Source: CAVSUB01 sp963730995 | GTDB lineage: Bacteria > Acidobacteriota > Vicinamibacteria > Vicinamibacterales > 2-12-FULL-66-21 | Direction of reading: 5' to 3' | Assembly: GCA_963730995.1 (NCBI GenBank) | Contig: CAVSUB010000009.1 | Span: 620,001 to 684,000, forward strand | DNA length: 64,000 nucleotides | In this document: one piece after another, positions 51,422 through 60,010 of the stretch | Position numbering within the stretch: the stretch's first letter is position 1 | How the letters are laid out: the number at the start of each line of letters is the position of its first letter | Made by a program: the position numbers and the translations under genes | Notes under the pieces: model-generated | The model's database searches: none | What the model was told of the DNA's origin: nothing | The model's input: the letters and a program-made list of their open reading frames with translations, nothing else

Positions 51422-51862
51422 ATGCCGACGTGCCGCGAACTGATGACACGTGAGCCAGTCTGCTGTGAGCCGAACGACGCGGTCACTCGTGTCGCCGAGT
51501 TGATGAAAAAGGAGGACGTAGGTTCCGTCCCCGTTGTCGAGTCACTCGCCTCCAGACGCCTGGTTGGCATCGTCACCGACCGCGATCTCGTGACGAAAGT
51601 CGTCGCCGGCGGACGCGCCGTGGAACAGGCAACAGCGCGGGATGCCATGACATTCAATCCGGCGACGTGCGCGGAAGAGGACGACATCAGCCATGCGATG
51701 CTGTTGATGGCGCAGCGCCAGGTCCGGCGGATGCCGGTCATCGACACACAGGGTCGCGTGACGGGAATCATCGCGCAGGCGGACGTGGCCACGCGCATGC
51801 GGAGCGACAGCGAGACCGGCCAGATGGTCGAGTCGATTTCGGAGCCGCCTCTGCAACGATAA
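51422..51862 (+). CDS. CBS-domain pair protein
   Basis: A 146-residue protein made of two CBS motifs: TREPVCCEPNDAVTRVAELM with SVPVVES and GIVTDRDLVTKVV, then AMTFNPATCAEEDDISHAML with RRMPVIDTQGRVTGIIAQADV. Such proteins bind adenosyl ligands and act as regulators. A strong ribosome site (CGGAGGGAGAACGCCG) fixes the ATG. It lies 73 bases before the first gas-vesicle gene on the same strand and may belong to that unit, but no direct link is shown. The preceding 202-base spacer (51220-51421) shows no other gene. Confidence 0.9.
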   Translation: MPTCRELMTREPVCCEPNDAVTRVAELMKKEDVGSVPVVESLASRRLVGIVTDRDLVTKVVAGGRAVEQATARDAMTFNPATCAEEDDISHAMLLMAQRQVRRMPVIDTQGRVTGIIAQADVATRMRSDSETGQMVESISEPPLQR

Positions 51863-51934
51863 ACGGCTCTTTTTCAGGCTCCCGGTGGCCCGCGTCGTTG
51901 CGAGTGCCTGAGGCGTGGGTTATAGTCGCAGCGC

Positions 51935-52264
51935 ATGCCGCTCGAGCTTCCTTCGAATCATCGCGCTACAGGTCTCGTCGACGTTCTCGATCGTGTGCTC
52001 GACAAGGGCCTCGTGATCGCCGGTGACATCAAGGTCTCGCTCGCGGAGGTCGAGCTCCTCACGATCCGGATACGCCTGCTGGTCTGCTCGCTCGACAAGG
52101 CGCAGGAGATCGGGCTGGACTGGTGGCGTTACGATCGGGACTTGTCGCCCGGCGGCGAGCGCCGGGCGGTGGCGGAGGCCGACGATCTGCGCGCGCAGAT
52201 CCGTCGCCTGGAACGGAAGGTCGAGGCGCTCACGGCGGCGGTTGGCCCCAGGCGAAAGCGATAG
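51935..52264 (+). CDS. gvpJ: Gas vesicle protein GvpJ-like (GvpA/J family)
   Basis: A 109-residue member of the GvpA/J/M family: LVDVLDRVLDKGLVIAGDIK then VSLAEVELLTIRIRLLVCSL. The ending LDKAQEIGLDWW is the mark of GvpJ rather than GvpA. GvpJ is a minor protein at the nucleation tips of vesicles. The last 25 residues form an extra charged helix ending in RRKR, not seen in typical GvpJ. It opens the gvp cluster; gvpA follows after 32 bases. Confidence 0.9.
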   Translation: MPLELPSNHRATGLVDVLDRVLDKGLVIAGDIKVSLAEVELLTIRIRLLVCSLDKAQEIGLDWWRYDRDLSPGGERRAVAEADDLRAQIRRLERKVEALTAAVGPRRKR

Positions 52265-52296
52265 TCCGCCCCATCTAGCGGACACCGGAGCGAAGA

Positions 52297-52629
52297 ATGG
52301 CAGTTGAACGATCAGCGGGCGGTACGAGTCTCATCGACGTCCTCGACCGCGTGCTGGACAAGGGCATCGTCATCGACGCCTGGGTGCGCGTGTCTCTCGT
52401 CGGCATCGACCTGATCACGGTCGAAGCCCGCGTCGTCGTCGCGTCCATCGACACCTACCTGAAGTACTCCGAAGCAGTCGGGCAGGTGTCCCCTGTTTCG
52501 AGACCGCAGGCGGAGCTTGCTCAGTCAGTGATGGCGGAAAACGTGGCGCTTCGCGCCGAGCTGGCCGCCGCCACGGCGGCCACGAAGCGAAAACGCGCCG
52601 CCGCTCGGAGACGCACCGCACAGGGATAG
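52297..52629 (+). CDS. gvpA: Gas vesicle structural protein GvpA, with basic C-terminal extension
   Basis: The hydrophobic shell protein of gas vesicles. Residues 10-65 match the family almost exactly: LIDVLDRVLDKGIVIDAWVR, VSLVGIDLITVEARVVVASI, DTYLKYSEAVG. The usual GvpA ends near residue 70-75; this one adds about 40 residues, finishing in a strongly basic TKRKRAAARRRTAQG. A GGAGCGAAGA ribosome site supports the ATG. It is the only clear GvpA in the window. Confidence 0.94.
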   Translation: MAVERSAGGTSLIDVLDRVLDKGIVIDAWVRVSLVGIDLITVEARVVVASIDTYLKYSEAVGQVSPVSRPQAELAQSVMAENVALRAELAAATAATKRKRAAARRRTAQG

Positions 52630-52843
52630 GTCCTGCTAAGGGTGGCTCGTGTCCGCCGCGCAGTTCCCTTTAGCTGTCAGTGCTGAATCTCCGGTGTCGG
52701 GCCGCGACCGCCGCGGCGCCCTCGTCGGCGGGCCGCGCCGACCGAAAATGTCGGGCAGTAGTCCAGGGAGGAGCAACGGCGCCGGCGGGAATGTGTCGCC
52801 GGTCCAATGCAGCCGGAGTCTCACCGCCGACTGCTAGCACGAT

Positions 52844-54970
52844 ATGGAAGCGAAGCTCGCGCTGGCCGAATTCCTCCTGAGCAGCACCGACCTGCAGGTG
52901 TCTGCGAGGCACGCCACCGACTGGCTCGCAGTGCACCTCGGCGTTCGTCAGGCCGCTGTCGTCGTTGCCGAGCCGGGCAGCACGAACCTGATGCTCATTG
53001 CCGAGCACGGGGTCTCGAGCGGCATCATCGCGGACTTCACTATCTCGCGCGCTGACACGAGTCATCCTCTTGTGCGGGCGATGTCAGCTCCCACCCCGTC
53101 GCTGTTCGCATCGAGCGCCGTTCTCCTCCGCGCTCCCGTCGCGGTCAGCTCCCTTCTCGACGTCCTGGACGACGTCGGCGTCCGCGACGACGGATTCCAC
53201 GCGGTCCCTTTGAGGGCGGATGACGAGTCGGACGCGCTGGGGCTGCTGCTGGTAAGCGCCGACACACCAGAGATCCTGTCGGATGTCGTATGGGTGGCCC
53301 GGCTGCTTGCGAGGCAGGCGACGAGGTTGCTGAGTGCCGGGCCTCTCGTCGACGTCCACTTCGGTCAGGAGCGGATGCTGTTGTACAGCATCATCAACGC
53401 CGTGACGGACCCGATTCTGCTGACCGACACCGAAGGCAAGCTGATCATCGCCAACACCCACGCGGAAAAGCTGTTTGCCGCGCCCGAGGAGGCGAGCGAG
53501 GGTTGGCGTCGAGCCGTCGGCTTGAACAACATGCTGTTCTCGGCGGCGTTGTCGACGAGCGCCGTCACGCACACTGCACTCGCGCGACGAGAGCTCCTCC
53601 TCGTCGATCCGCTCGAGGGATCGGATCTGCTGTTCGAGCTGCTGTCGTCACGCGCCAAGGACGAGCGCCAGGGCACGTGCGTCGTGTCCATTCTCCGCAA
53701 CATCACGGATCTGGCTCGCGCGCGCGAGGAGATCGAGGAGAGCTACCGAACGCTGCGGCTTGCGCAGGCTGATGTCCGTGATGAGCGCCATCGGCTCGAT
53801 CTCATCATCGACTCGGTGGCCGACCCGATCCTGGTGACCGATCAGGAAGGGGACATGGTCCTGCTGAACGCGCCGGCGGAGCGGCTGTTCAACGTGCCGC
53901 CCCCGTCGACGGAGGCGATGCAGCGGCGCGTTCGTGCGAACGGCGCAAACCTGACGTCCTTCGTCTCCAACGTGCTGACGGTGACCGGCGAGCAGCGCTA
54001 TCGAGGAGAGATTCAGCTCAGCGACCCGGAGACGGGCCGTGCGCTCCCAGTGGAAGGCGTCGCCGGGACGATTCTCTCCGAGCAGGGAGAGCTGATGTGG
54101 GTCGTGACGATTCTCCACGACCTCACCGAGGCAATCGAGAAAGCAAGGCTGTACGAGCAGTTGAAGGAAGGGGCGGTCGAGCTCGAGCGCAAGATTGCCG
54201 AAGCGACGAGCGAGCTGGCCGATCAGAACGAGCTCCTGCGGCGGCAGCACATCGCGCTCGAACAGGCGTCCGCACTGAAGTCGCAATTCCTGGCGAACAT
54301 GTCGCACGAGTTCCGCACGCCCTTGAACGCGATCCTCGGCTATACCCACATGCTGCTGAACGGGGTGTCGGGCGCGGTGTCGGACGCGCAGCGCAAGAGT
54401 CTGACCCGAATAGACTCGAACTCGCGACACCTGCTTGCGCTCATCAACGACATCCTGGATATCACCAGGATCGAGGCAGGGCGGATGCCGCTCAACCTCA
54501 CGACATTCCGTGTTGGGGACCTCATCCACGAGGTCATGTCTGAGCTCGAGCCCATCATCAAGCGGTCCAAGCTCATCGTGACCGCCCGGACCCGCGCCTC
54601 GGTGCCGGCTCTGAAGAGCGACCGCCAGAAAATCAAACAAATCGTCCTGAACCTGCTCAGCAATGCCCTCAAGTTCACCCCCCATGGGTCGGTGACCATT
54701 GCCGCGTCGTATGATGGGAAGAGCCGTATAGTCGCCGTTGCCGTCCGGGATACGGGGGTCGGCATCCCGGAAGCTGACCACGGCAAGGTTTTCGAGGACT
54801 TTCGCCAGCTCGACAGTTCCCCGGCCAGGGGCTACGGTGGCACCGGCCTTGGACTTTCAATTTGTCGGCGCCTGGCACACATGCTTGGCGGTAATATCGA
54901 GCTCAGCAGCTCATCAGGGAAGGGGTCTACGTTTACTTTGCGCCTTCCAGCCCGTGCGCGACGCCGTTGA
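52844..54970 (+). CDS. PAS-domain sensor histidine kinase in the gas-vesicle cluster
   Basis: A 708-residue soluble sensor. Order: GAF-like N-terminal region (residues 1-180); PAS 1 (INAVTDPILLTDTEGKLII, about 190-290); PAS 2 (IDSVADPILVTDQEGDMVLL, about 325-440); coiled coil; HisKA with the phospho-accepting His at 488 (FLANMSHEFRTPLNAILGYT); and HATPase with NLLSNALKFTPHG, DTGVGIPEADHGK and GGTGLGLSICRRLA. No transmembrane segments, so it senses an internal signal. It sits between gvpA and the response regulator, which follows after 10 bases. The 214-base spacer before it (52630-52843) shows nothing recognisable. Confidence 0.9.
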   Translation: MEAKLALAEFLLSSTDLQVSARHATDWLAVHLGVRQAAVVVAEPGSTNLMLIAEHGVSSGIIADFTISRADTSHPLVRAMSAPTPSLFASSAVLLRAPVAVSSLLDVLDDVGVRDDGFHAVPLRADDESDALGLLLVSADTPEILSDVVWVARLLARQATRLLSAGPLVDVHFGQERMLLYSIINAVTDPILLTDTEGKLIIANTHAEKLFAAPEEASEGWRRAVGLNNMLFSAALSTSAVTHTALARRELLLVDPLEGSDLLFELLSSRAKDERQGTCVVSILRNITDLARAREEIEESYRTLRLAQADVRDERHRLDLIIDSVADPILVTDQEGDMVLLNAPAERLFNVPPPSTEAMQRRVRANGANLTSFVSNVLTVTGEQRYRGEIQLSDPETGRALPVEGVAGTILSEQGELMWVVTILHDLTEAIEKARLYEQLKEGAVELERKIAEATSELADQNELLRRQHIALEQASALKSQFLANMSHEFRTPLNAILGYTHMLLNGVSGAVSDAQRKSLTRIDSNSRHLLALINDILDITRIEAGRMPLNLTTFRVGDLIHEVMSELEPIIKRSKLIVTARTRASVPALKSDRQKIKQIVLNLLSNALKFTPHGSVTIAASYDGKSRIVAVAVRDTGVGIPEADHGKVFEDFRQLDSSPARGYGGTGLGLSICRRLAHMLGGNIELSSSSGKGSTFTLRLPARARRR

Positions 54971-54980
54971 TGTCACGACT

Positions 54981-55421
54981 ATGACCCAGACCGCCAAGCC
55001 GCTCGTGCTCGTCGTCGAAGACTATCAGGACGCAAGAGAGATGTACGCCGCGTACCTGCAGTTCTCCGGATACCGAGTGGCCGAAGCGACCAACGGAGTC
55101 GAAGCCATCGACAAGACCGTCGAGCTCATGCCGGACATCATCCTGATGGACCTGGCTCTACCGCGCATGGACGGGTGGGAGGCCACACGTCGTCTCAAGC
55201 TGGACGAACGGACGCGGCATATTCCGATCGTCGCCTTGACCGGCCATGCGCTTGCCGGACACGCGGAAGGGGCGCGGCAGGCGGGCTGCGACTCGTTCGT
55301 GACGAAGCCGTGTCTGCCGGATGCGCTCGTGGCGGAGATCCAGCGAATGCTCAGCGGACGCGCGGCCGATTCAGCCGCAGCACGGACCCCGCGCGTCCCC
55401 GGGCGCACCAAACAACCCTAA
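54981..55421 (+). CDS. Single-domain response regulator
   Basis: A 146-residue receiver-only protein: VLVVEDYQDAREMYAAY with the acidic pair at 13-14, ILMDLALPRMDGWEA with the phospho-acceptor Asp57, VALTGHA with Thr87, and TKPCLPDAL with Lys109. No DNA-binding output domain follows; a short tail of 25 polar residues ends it. It therefore signals by protein contact. The start ATG is ten bases after the kinase stop, and the two are presumably one two-component pair. Confidence 0.9.
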   Translation: MTQTAKPLVLVVEDYQDAREMYAAYLQFSGYRVAEATNGVEAIDKTVELMPDIILMDLALPRMDGWEATRRLKLDERTRHIPIVALTGHALAGHAEGARQAGCDSFVTKPCLPDALVAEIQRMLSGRAADSAAARTPRVPGRTKQP

Positions 55422-55467
55422 GCGCGGCCACACCACCGGCTGACCGAACATCGAACACGGCTCCTCG

Positions 55468-56409
55468 ATGGCCAAAACCCTCAAAAAGAAGGCGCGTGCG
55501 AAAGCCATCCCTCCGCCACCCGAACGCGCAGCGAAGCCGCAGGCTGTGGCGCCGCGACGCGGCAAGCTCGAGCGCGTCCAGATGCCTGCAGGGAATACGA
55601 AGGCTGCGCGAAGCGGCGCGAGTGCGGCGTCCCGCCCCGCGATTGACAGCAAAGACACCCACGAGGGGAAGTACGTCTACTGCATCATCAAGTCCGAGCG
55701 CCCTCTGCGGTTCGGCCCGCTCGGCATCGGCGTCGAGCCGGCCGACGTGCACACGGTCCATTTCGGCGACATTGCCGCCGTCGTCTCGAACACGCCGATG
55801 GTCGTGCAGGATCCGACGCGCGAGAACGTCCTGGCGCACCAGCGCGTCAACGAGACGGTGATGCAGCAGCACACCGTGATCCCCATGTCGTTCGGGACGG
55901 TCTTCAAGACGGACGACGACATCATGGAGCTGCTGCGGTCGGCGTACGACGCCTTCACGGACGTCCTGAACAAGATGCAGGACAAGTTCGAGTTCGGCCT
56001 GAAAGTGCTGTGGGATCGCGATCAGATCATCCGCGAGATCGAAGAAGAGGACGAGGACATCCGGCGGCTGAAGAGCGAGATTTCATCGCAGAAGGGATCC
56101 ACCTATTTCGCTCGGATGCAGTACGGGCGCCTGATCGACGCCGCGCTCCAGGCGAGATCCGAGCGCTACGTTTCCGATGTCTTCCGCGCGCTGCGAGACG
56201 TGTCGGTGGCCTCGCGATCGAACAAGCCGATTGGCGATCGCATGATCATGAACGCGGCGTTTCTCGTTGCCAGGGACATGGAGCCTGCCTTCGATCGCAG
56301 CGTGAAGGACATCGGCCAGCGCTTCGACAAGCTGACGTTCAAGTACACCGGTCCCTGGCCGCCCTACAACTTCGTCAACATCCGATTGAAGCTGGAGCGG
56401 GCCCACTGA
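55468..56409 (+). CDS. gvpF: Gas vesicle protein GvpF/L, first copy
   Basis: A 313-residue member of the GvpF/L family, accessory proteins with an N-terminal ferredoxin-like domain and C-terminal domain, thought to interact with GvpA. The conserved opening GKYVYCIIKSERPLRFGPLG begins at about residue 67; before it lies a 65-residue basic and proline-rich extension (AKTLKKKARAKAIPPPPERA). Further marks: VIPMSFGTVFKTDDDIMEL and the ending KYTGPWPPYNFVNIRLKLER, which is the family signature GPWPPYNFV. The stop overlaps the likely gvpG start. Confidence 0.92.
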   Translation: MAKTLKKKARAKAIPPPPERAAKPQAVAPRRGKLERVQMPAGNTKAARSGASAASRPAIDSKDTHEGKYVYCIIKSERPLRFGPLGIGVEPADVHTVHFGDIAAVVSNTPMVVQDPTRENVLAHQRVNETVMQQHTVIPMSFGTVFKTDDDIMELLRSAYDAFTDVLNKMQDKFEFGLKVLWDRDQIIREIEEEDEDIRRLKSEISSQKGSTYFARMQYGRLIDAALQARSERYVSDVFRALRDVSVASRSNKPIGDRMIMNAAFLVARDMEPAFDRSVKDIGQRFDKLTFKYTGPWPPYNFVNIRLKLERAH

Positions 56410-56702
56410 TCATTCTCGATACGCTCCTCATCGGCGGGCTCCGGTTCGTCCTCGACAAGGTCGCCGCTGCGGTCGACACGGAGTTGAACGACGACGCCGC
56501 GCTTCGCGAGCAGCTTCTTGCCGCGCAGATGCGCGTGGAGCTCGGTGAGCTGACTGACGAAGAGTTTGCGACGCTCGAAGCGGACATCGTGGCCCGACTG
56601 CGCGACATCCACGCACGCCGTCAGGGCGAAGCCAGCCTGTCGACGACCGACTACAAGGTCACCGGCGTCGACGCGACGTTCGAGGGCGACGAGCACTCCT
56701 GA
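56406..56702 (+). CDS. gvpG: Gas vesicle protein GvpG, non-canonical start
   Basis: A small helical GvpG: ILDTLLIGGLRFVLDKVAAA, then LREQLLAAQMRVELGELTDE and EFATLEADIVARLRDI. No ATG, GTG or TTG lies before the conserved core. The frame is open through the 3' end of gvpF, and the first candidates are a CTG at 56406 overlapping the gvpF stop (CTGA) or the ATC/ATT codons just after, with GGAG eight to fourteen bases before. A rare start is probable; a base error is the alternative. Its C-terminus is longer than usual (about 25 extra residues ending VTGVDATFEGDEHS). Confidence 0.78.
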   Translation: MIILDTLLIGGLRFVLDKVAAAVDTELNDDAALREQLLAAQMRVELGELTDEEFATLEADIVARLRDIHARRQGEASLSTTDYKVTGVDATFEGDEHS

Positions 56703-56815
56703 CATCCAAACGGCCCGAGCCACCTCGTGCCTCGGCGGCGGGAATCGCTTGATGGCGCTCCGCTGACGCGGGAGCGGTCTCGAACCCAGGATTCAGACGC
56801 GTTCATGCAGATCCC

Positions 56816-58807
56816 GTGGGGTCAAGATCTCTAGCTCGCTATCGGTTCGTTGGCGGCAAGGGAGGCGTCGGCAAGACGACCTGCGCCGCTGCGATGGCCA
56901 TCGAGGCCGCGGCCGGAGGCTCGCGCACCCTCATCGTCTCCACCGACCCTGCACACTCTCTGGGTGATGCGGTCGGCATTCGCCTCGGGCGGCGCCCGCG
57001 TCGTCTGCCAATCCGTCGAGGAACTCTTCACGCCGTCGAGGTCGACGCCGCCGCCGTCATCCGGGACTGGCTCTCGACGCACTCCTCCATGCTCGAGGAC
57101 ATCGCGCTCCGCGGAACGTGGCTGGATGCTGACGATGTGAACGAGCTTATTGGGCTGACGCTGCCAGGGATCGACGAGCTCGCCGGACTTCTGGAGCTGG
57201 CGCGCTTCGGCCGATCCGGCCGTTACGACCTCATCGTGGTCGATACAGCGCCCACGGGACACACGCTGCGCATGCTGGCGATGCCGGAGGCGCTCGCGCG
57301 AGTCGCGGAGGTCTTCGATGCGATGCAGGACAAGCATCGGGCGATCGTCGCCGCGTTGCGGGGGCGCTGGAAGCCGGACGCGGCGGATGACTTCGTGCGC
57401 TCGCTCGCCGCAGACGCGCGCGAGCTCGGAGCTCTGGTCAGGGATTCCGATCGTACCGCGGTGACATGGGTGAGTCTTGCCGAGCGGATGGCCGTCGAGG
57501 AGACGTTGGATGGCCTGCGTGTGCTCGTCAAGGAACGGGTACCGGTCGAGACGATCGTTCTCAATCGCTTCATTCCCGGCGATCGGTCCGCGTGCCGGTT
57601 CTGCGGTGTGCGACGGCGCCACCAGGTCGCCTCGGCAGGTTTGCTCGTCCGCCGGCTACCGTCGGTCGCCGGGCGATCGCTCCCCGTCAAAGTGATGTTG
57701 GACTGCCCGACCGAACCTACCGGGATCCGCGCGCTGACCCGGATGGGGTCGGGTCGTGTACTGCCAGTGCTGGCAAAGTCTGTCCCGCGTGGGTGTGGCC
57801 TTGCGAAGAGCGTCGACTTGTCACCGTGGGGTCAGGCCCTGGGCCAACCGTCGGTACAGGACCTGACGGCATTGACGTGGTTCGGGGGGAAGGGCGGCGT
57901 CGGGAAAACGACGTGCGCGGCTGCCACTGCCCTGGCGGTGGCAGCTGCCGCGCCGGACCGCAGAGTACTCCTGCTCTCCGCCGATCCGGCGCACTCGCTG
58001 AGCGACGTTCTCAAAACGACCTTCTCGAACGAACCGCGCAAGTTTCCCGACGGTCCTGGCAATCTCGACGTCCGTGAGCTGGACGCCGTGCTCGCGCTTC
58101 GACGCGCACGCGAGGAATACGCGTCGGCAATTGACGCGTTGTTCGACCGGGCGATCGGCTCCAGCGTCGACGCGGCACACGATCGCCGCGTCATGCATGG
58201 GTTGATCGACCTCGCGCCGCCTGGTCTCGACGAGCTCGTCGCCATCCTCGAGGTAACGACGTTGACGGTCGGCGACGGATCCGGGACCTGGCATCACATC
58301 GTGCTCGACACAGCTCCCACCGGGCATGCGCTTCGTCTCCTCGAGATGCCGGCGCTCATCCTGGACTGGACCCACGCTCTGATGCGCATCGTTCTCAAGT
58401 ATCAACCGGTCGTTGGCGTCGGGAGCCTTGGGGAGGTACTGCTGACGTTGGCGAAACGAATAAGCGCGCTCCGGCGAATGCTGTCCGACCGTGCTCTTTC
58501 CAGGTTCGTTCTCGTGACGCGCGCGGCCGCCCTGCCGCGCGCCGAGACGCTTCGCTTCCTGTCGGCGCTCTCGAGTCTCGGCATTCATGTTCCCGCCGTC
58601 CTCGTCAACGTCGTCGGCCAGGGCAGCTGCCGTGCGTGTCGTGGCGCTGCGGCTGATGAGCGGCGGGAGATCAGGCTGCTCGCGCGCGCAGTCGCAGGGA
58701 AGACGCGGCCGCGCATCATCCTCGCGCCAGCCGTAGTTCCGCCACCGGAGGGTTCGAGCGCACTGATCCGGTGGTCTGGGAGATGGAGACTGCTGACCGC
58801 CGACTGA
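56816..58807 (+). CDS. Tandem ArsA/Get3-type ATPase in the gas-vesicle cluster
   Basis: A 663-residue protein of two similar P-loop ATPase halves. Half 1: GGKGGVGKTT at 13-22, STDPAHSLGDAVG, VVDTAPTGHTLRML with Asp143, and CRFCGVRRRHQ (Cys260, Cys263). Half 2: GGKGGVGKTT at 357-366, SADPAHSLSDVLK, VLDTAPTGHALRLLEM with Asp498, and CRACRGAAADERRE (Cys605, Cys608). Both halves keep the deviant Walker A lysine and the switch DTAPTGH. The CxxC recalls the Get3 dimer zinc clamp, not the ArsA metalloid triad. GTG start. Lies between gvpG and gvpF/L-2; a chaperone for hydrophobic Gvp proteins is a fair guess. Confidence 0.85.
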   Translation: MGSRSLARYRFVGGKGGVGKTTCAAAMAIEAAAGGSRTLIVSTDPAHSLGDAVGIRLGRRPRRLPIRRGTLHAVEVDAAAVIRDWLSTHSSMLEDIALRGTWLDADDVNELIGLTLPGIDELAGLLELARFGRSGRYDLIVVDTAPTGHTLRMLAMPEALARVAEVFDAMQDKHRAIVAALRGRWKPDAADDFVRSLAADARELGALVRDSDRTAVTWVSLAERMAVEETLDGLRVLVKERVPVETIVLNRFIPGDRSACRFCGVRRRHQVASAGLLVRRLPSVAGRSLPVKVMLDCPTEPTGIRALTRMGSGRVLPVLAKSVPRGCGLAKSVDLSPWGQALGQPSVQDLTALTWFGGKGGVGKTTCAAATALAVAAAAPDRRVLLLSADPAHSLSDVLKTTFSNEPRKFPDGPGNLDVRELDAVLALRRAREEYASAIDALFDRAIGSSVDAAHDRRVMHGLIDLAPPGLDELVAILEVTTLTVGDGSGTWHHIVLDTAPTGHALRLLEMPALILDWTHALMRIVLKYQPVVGVGSLGEVLLTLAKRISALRRMLSDRALSRFVLVTRAAALPRAETLRFLSALSSLGIHVPAVLVNVVGQGSCRACRGAAADERREIRLLARAVAGKTRPRIILAPAVVPPPEGSSALIRWSGRWRLLTAD

Positions 58808-58881
58808 GACTGCCGACTGCGACTGCCGACTGCGACTGCCGACTGCGACTGTTGACTCCCGACCGCCGACCGCCGACTGAT
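58797..58881. repeat. GACTGCCGACTGC tandem array, family F
   Basis: About six units of GACTGCCGACTGC or GACCGCC run from inside the last codons of the ATPase gene to the next start. The unit supplies the ATPase C-terminus LLTAD. It resembles the style of the uraD 3' array, whose last residues are also LTADG. Confidence 0.8.
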
Positions 58882-58898
58882 ATTATCGGTGCGCTCTC

Positions 58899-59696
58899 AT
58901 GACGGACACCGCGATCTATGTCTATTGCGTGGTGGAAGCCGCTTCGCCAGCAGGTCGGGCCCGGAGCTTGACCGGCCTGCCGGGCGCGGGACGACCAACG
59001 TGCCTGGACTTTGGCCGCGGCTTGTGGGCGGTCGTATCGGAGGTGCCGCTATCGACATATGGCCCCTCGAAGGTCGAAGCAGGACTGCGGAATCTGGAAT
59101 GGGTGGCAGAAATCGCAGTGGCCCACGAGGCGGTGGTCGAGCATTTCGCAACGCGTCGCGGCGCGACGGTTGTTCCGATGAAGCTTTTCACCATGTTCAC
59201 ATCGTCCGACCGCGCGATTTCCGATTTGCGCTCCAGGAGGCAGACGCTGACCGCGGCGCTTCGACGGGTCCGGGGGTGTGATGAATGGGGCGTTCGGCTG
59301 GTCCGCGCACCTGGGCGATCCGGTGGGCGGATCCAGGTGGCCCCCCAACGCGAGCGTTCCGGCGCAGCGTTTCTCGCGGCGAAGAAAGAAGCTCGGGACC
59401 GGACACGCGAGGCCGTCCGGCAAGTCAGCGACGTCGTGGAGACGGCCTATGATCTCCTCGCGCCGCTCTCTCGAGACAGCCGTCGTCGTACCGACTTCCC
59501 GGAGTCCGCGACCGCTCCGCCGCTGCTCGATGCGGCTTTTCTCGTGCCGACCGCCCGGAAGGCTAGCTTCCGCGCGGCAGCGAAGCGTGCGGCTTCGGCG
59601 TGCCGCACGGCAGGCCTGGAGTTGACGCTGACCGGCCCCTGGCCCGCGTACAATTTCGTTCAGCCGGCCAGCCAGTCGCCGCATCCTCTCCCATGA
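58899..59696 (+). CDS. gvpF: Gas vesicle protein GvpF/L, second copy
   Basis: A 265-residue GvpF/L protein: IYVYCVVEAASPAGRARSLT at the start, AHEAVVEHFATRRGATVVPM in the middle, and the ending LTGPWPAYNFVQPA. The GPWPxYNFV signature is kept. Residues 130-190 are rich in R and K. The ATG follows the GACTGCC array. The stop overlaps the next gene (ATGA). Confidence 0.9.
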   Translation: MTDTAIYVYCVVEAASPAGRARSLTGLPGAGRPTCLDFGRGLWAVVSEVPLSTYGPSKVEAGLRNLEWVAEIAVAHEAVVEHFATRRGATVVPMKLFTMFTSSDRAISDLRSRRQTLTAALRRVRGCDEWGVRLVRAPGRSGGRIQVAPQRERSGAAFLAAKKEARDRTREAVRQVSDVVETAYDLLAPLSRDSRRRTDFPESATAPPLLDAAFLVPTARKASFRAAAKRAASACRTAGLELTLTGPWPAYNFVQPASQSPHPLP

Positions 59697-60010
59697 ATCG
59701 CAAGCCGGGCCGGCATTCGACCATTCCGGTCGAAGGACCTCCACGTCGGCGTCGCCAGCCGCCTCCGCCTCCTCGCGCCAAGATCGCGCGCCCCGAGATT
59801 CCTCGGCCGACCTCACGCAAGATGGTCGGGCGAATCCTGGACGAGGGGGATGCCTCGCTGCTGGACGTGCTGGACAATCTCCTCAACAAGGGCGTCGTGC
59901 TGAACGCGGACATCGTGCTCGCGCTCGCCGACGTCGATCTCGTCTACGTCCGTCTTGCCGCGCTCCTGTGCGCGGCTGATCGCGTGCTCCCTCGCAGCTC
60001 AAGGAAATGA
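59693..60010 (+). CDS. Gas vesicle GvpA/J-family protein with long basic-proline N-terminus
   Basis: A 105-residue protein whose residues 50-90 match the GvpA/J core: DASLLDVLDNLLNKGVVLNADIV (in part LLDVLDNLLNKGVVLNADIV) and LALADVDLVYVRLAALLCAA. It is close to the GvpM/S-type minor proteins. The first 48 residues are basic and proline-rich (GPPRRRRQPPPPPRAKIARP), which the family normally lacks. The ATG at 59693 is overlapped by the stop of gvpF/L-2, and its own stop overlaps gvpF/L-3, so translation is coupled through this whole stretch. Confidence 0.85.
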   Translation: MNRKPGRHSTIPVEGPPRRRRQPPPPPRAKIARPEIPRPTSRKMVGRILDEGDASLLDVLDNLLNKGVVLNADIVLALADVDLVYVRLAALLCAADRVLPRSSRK

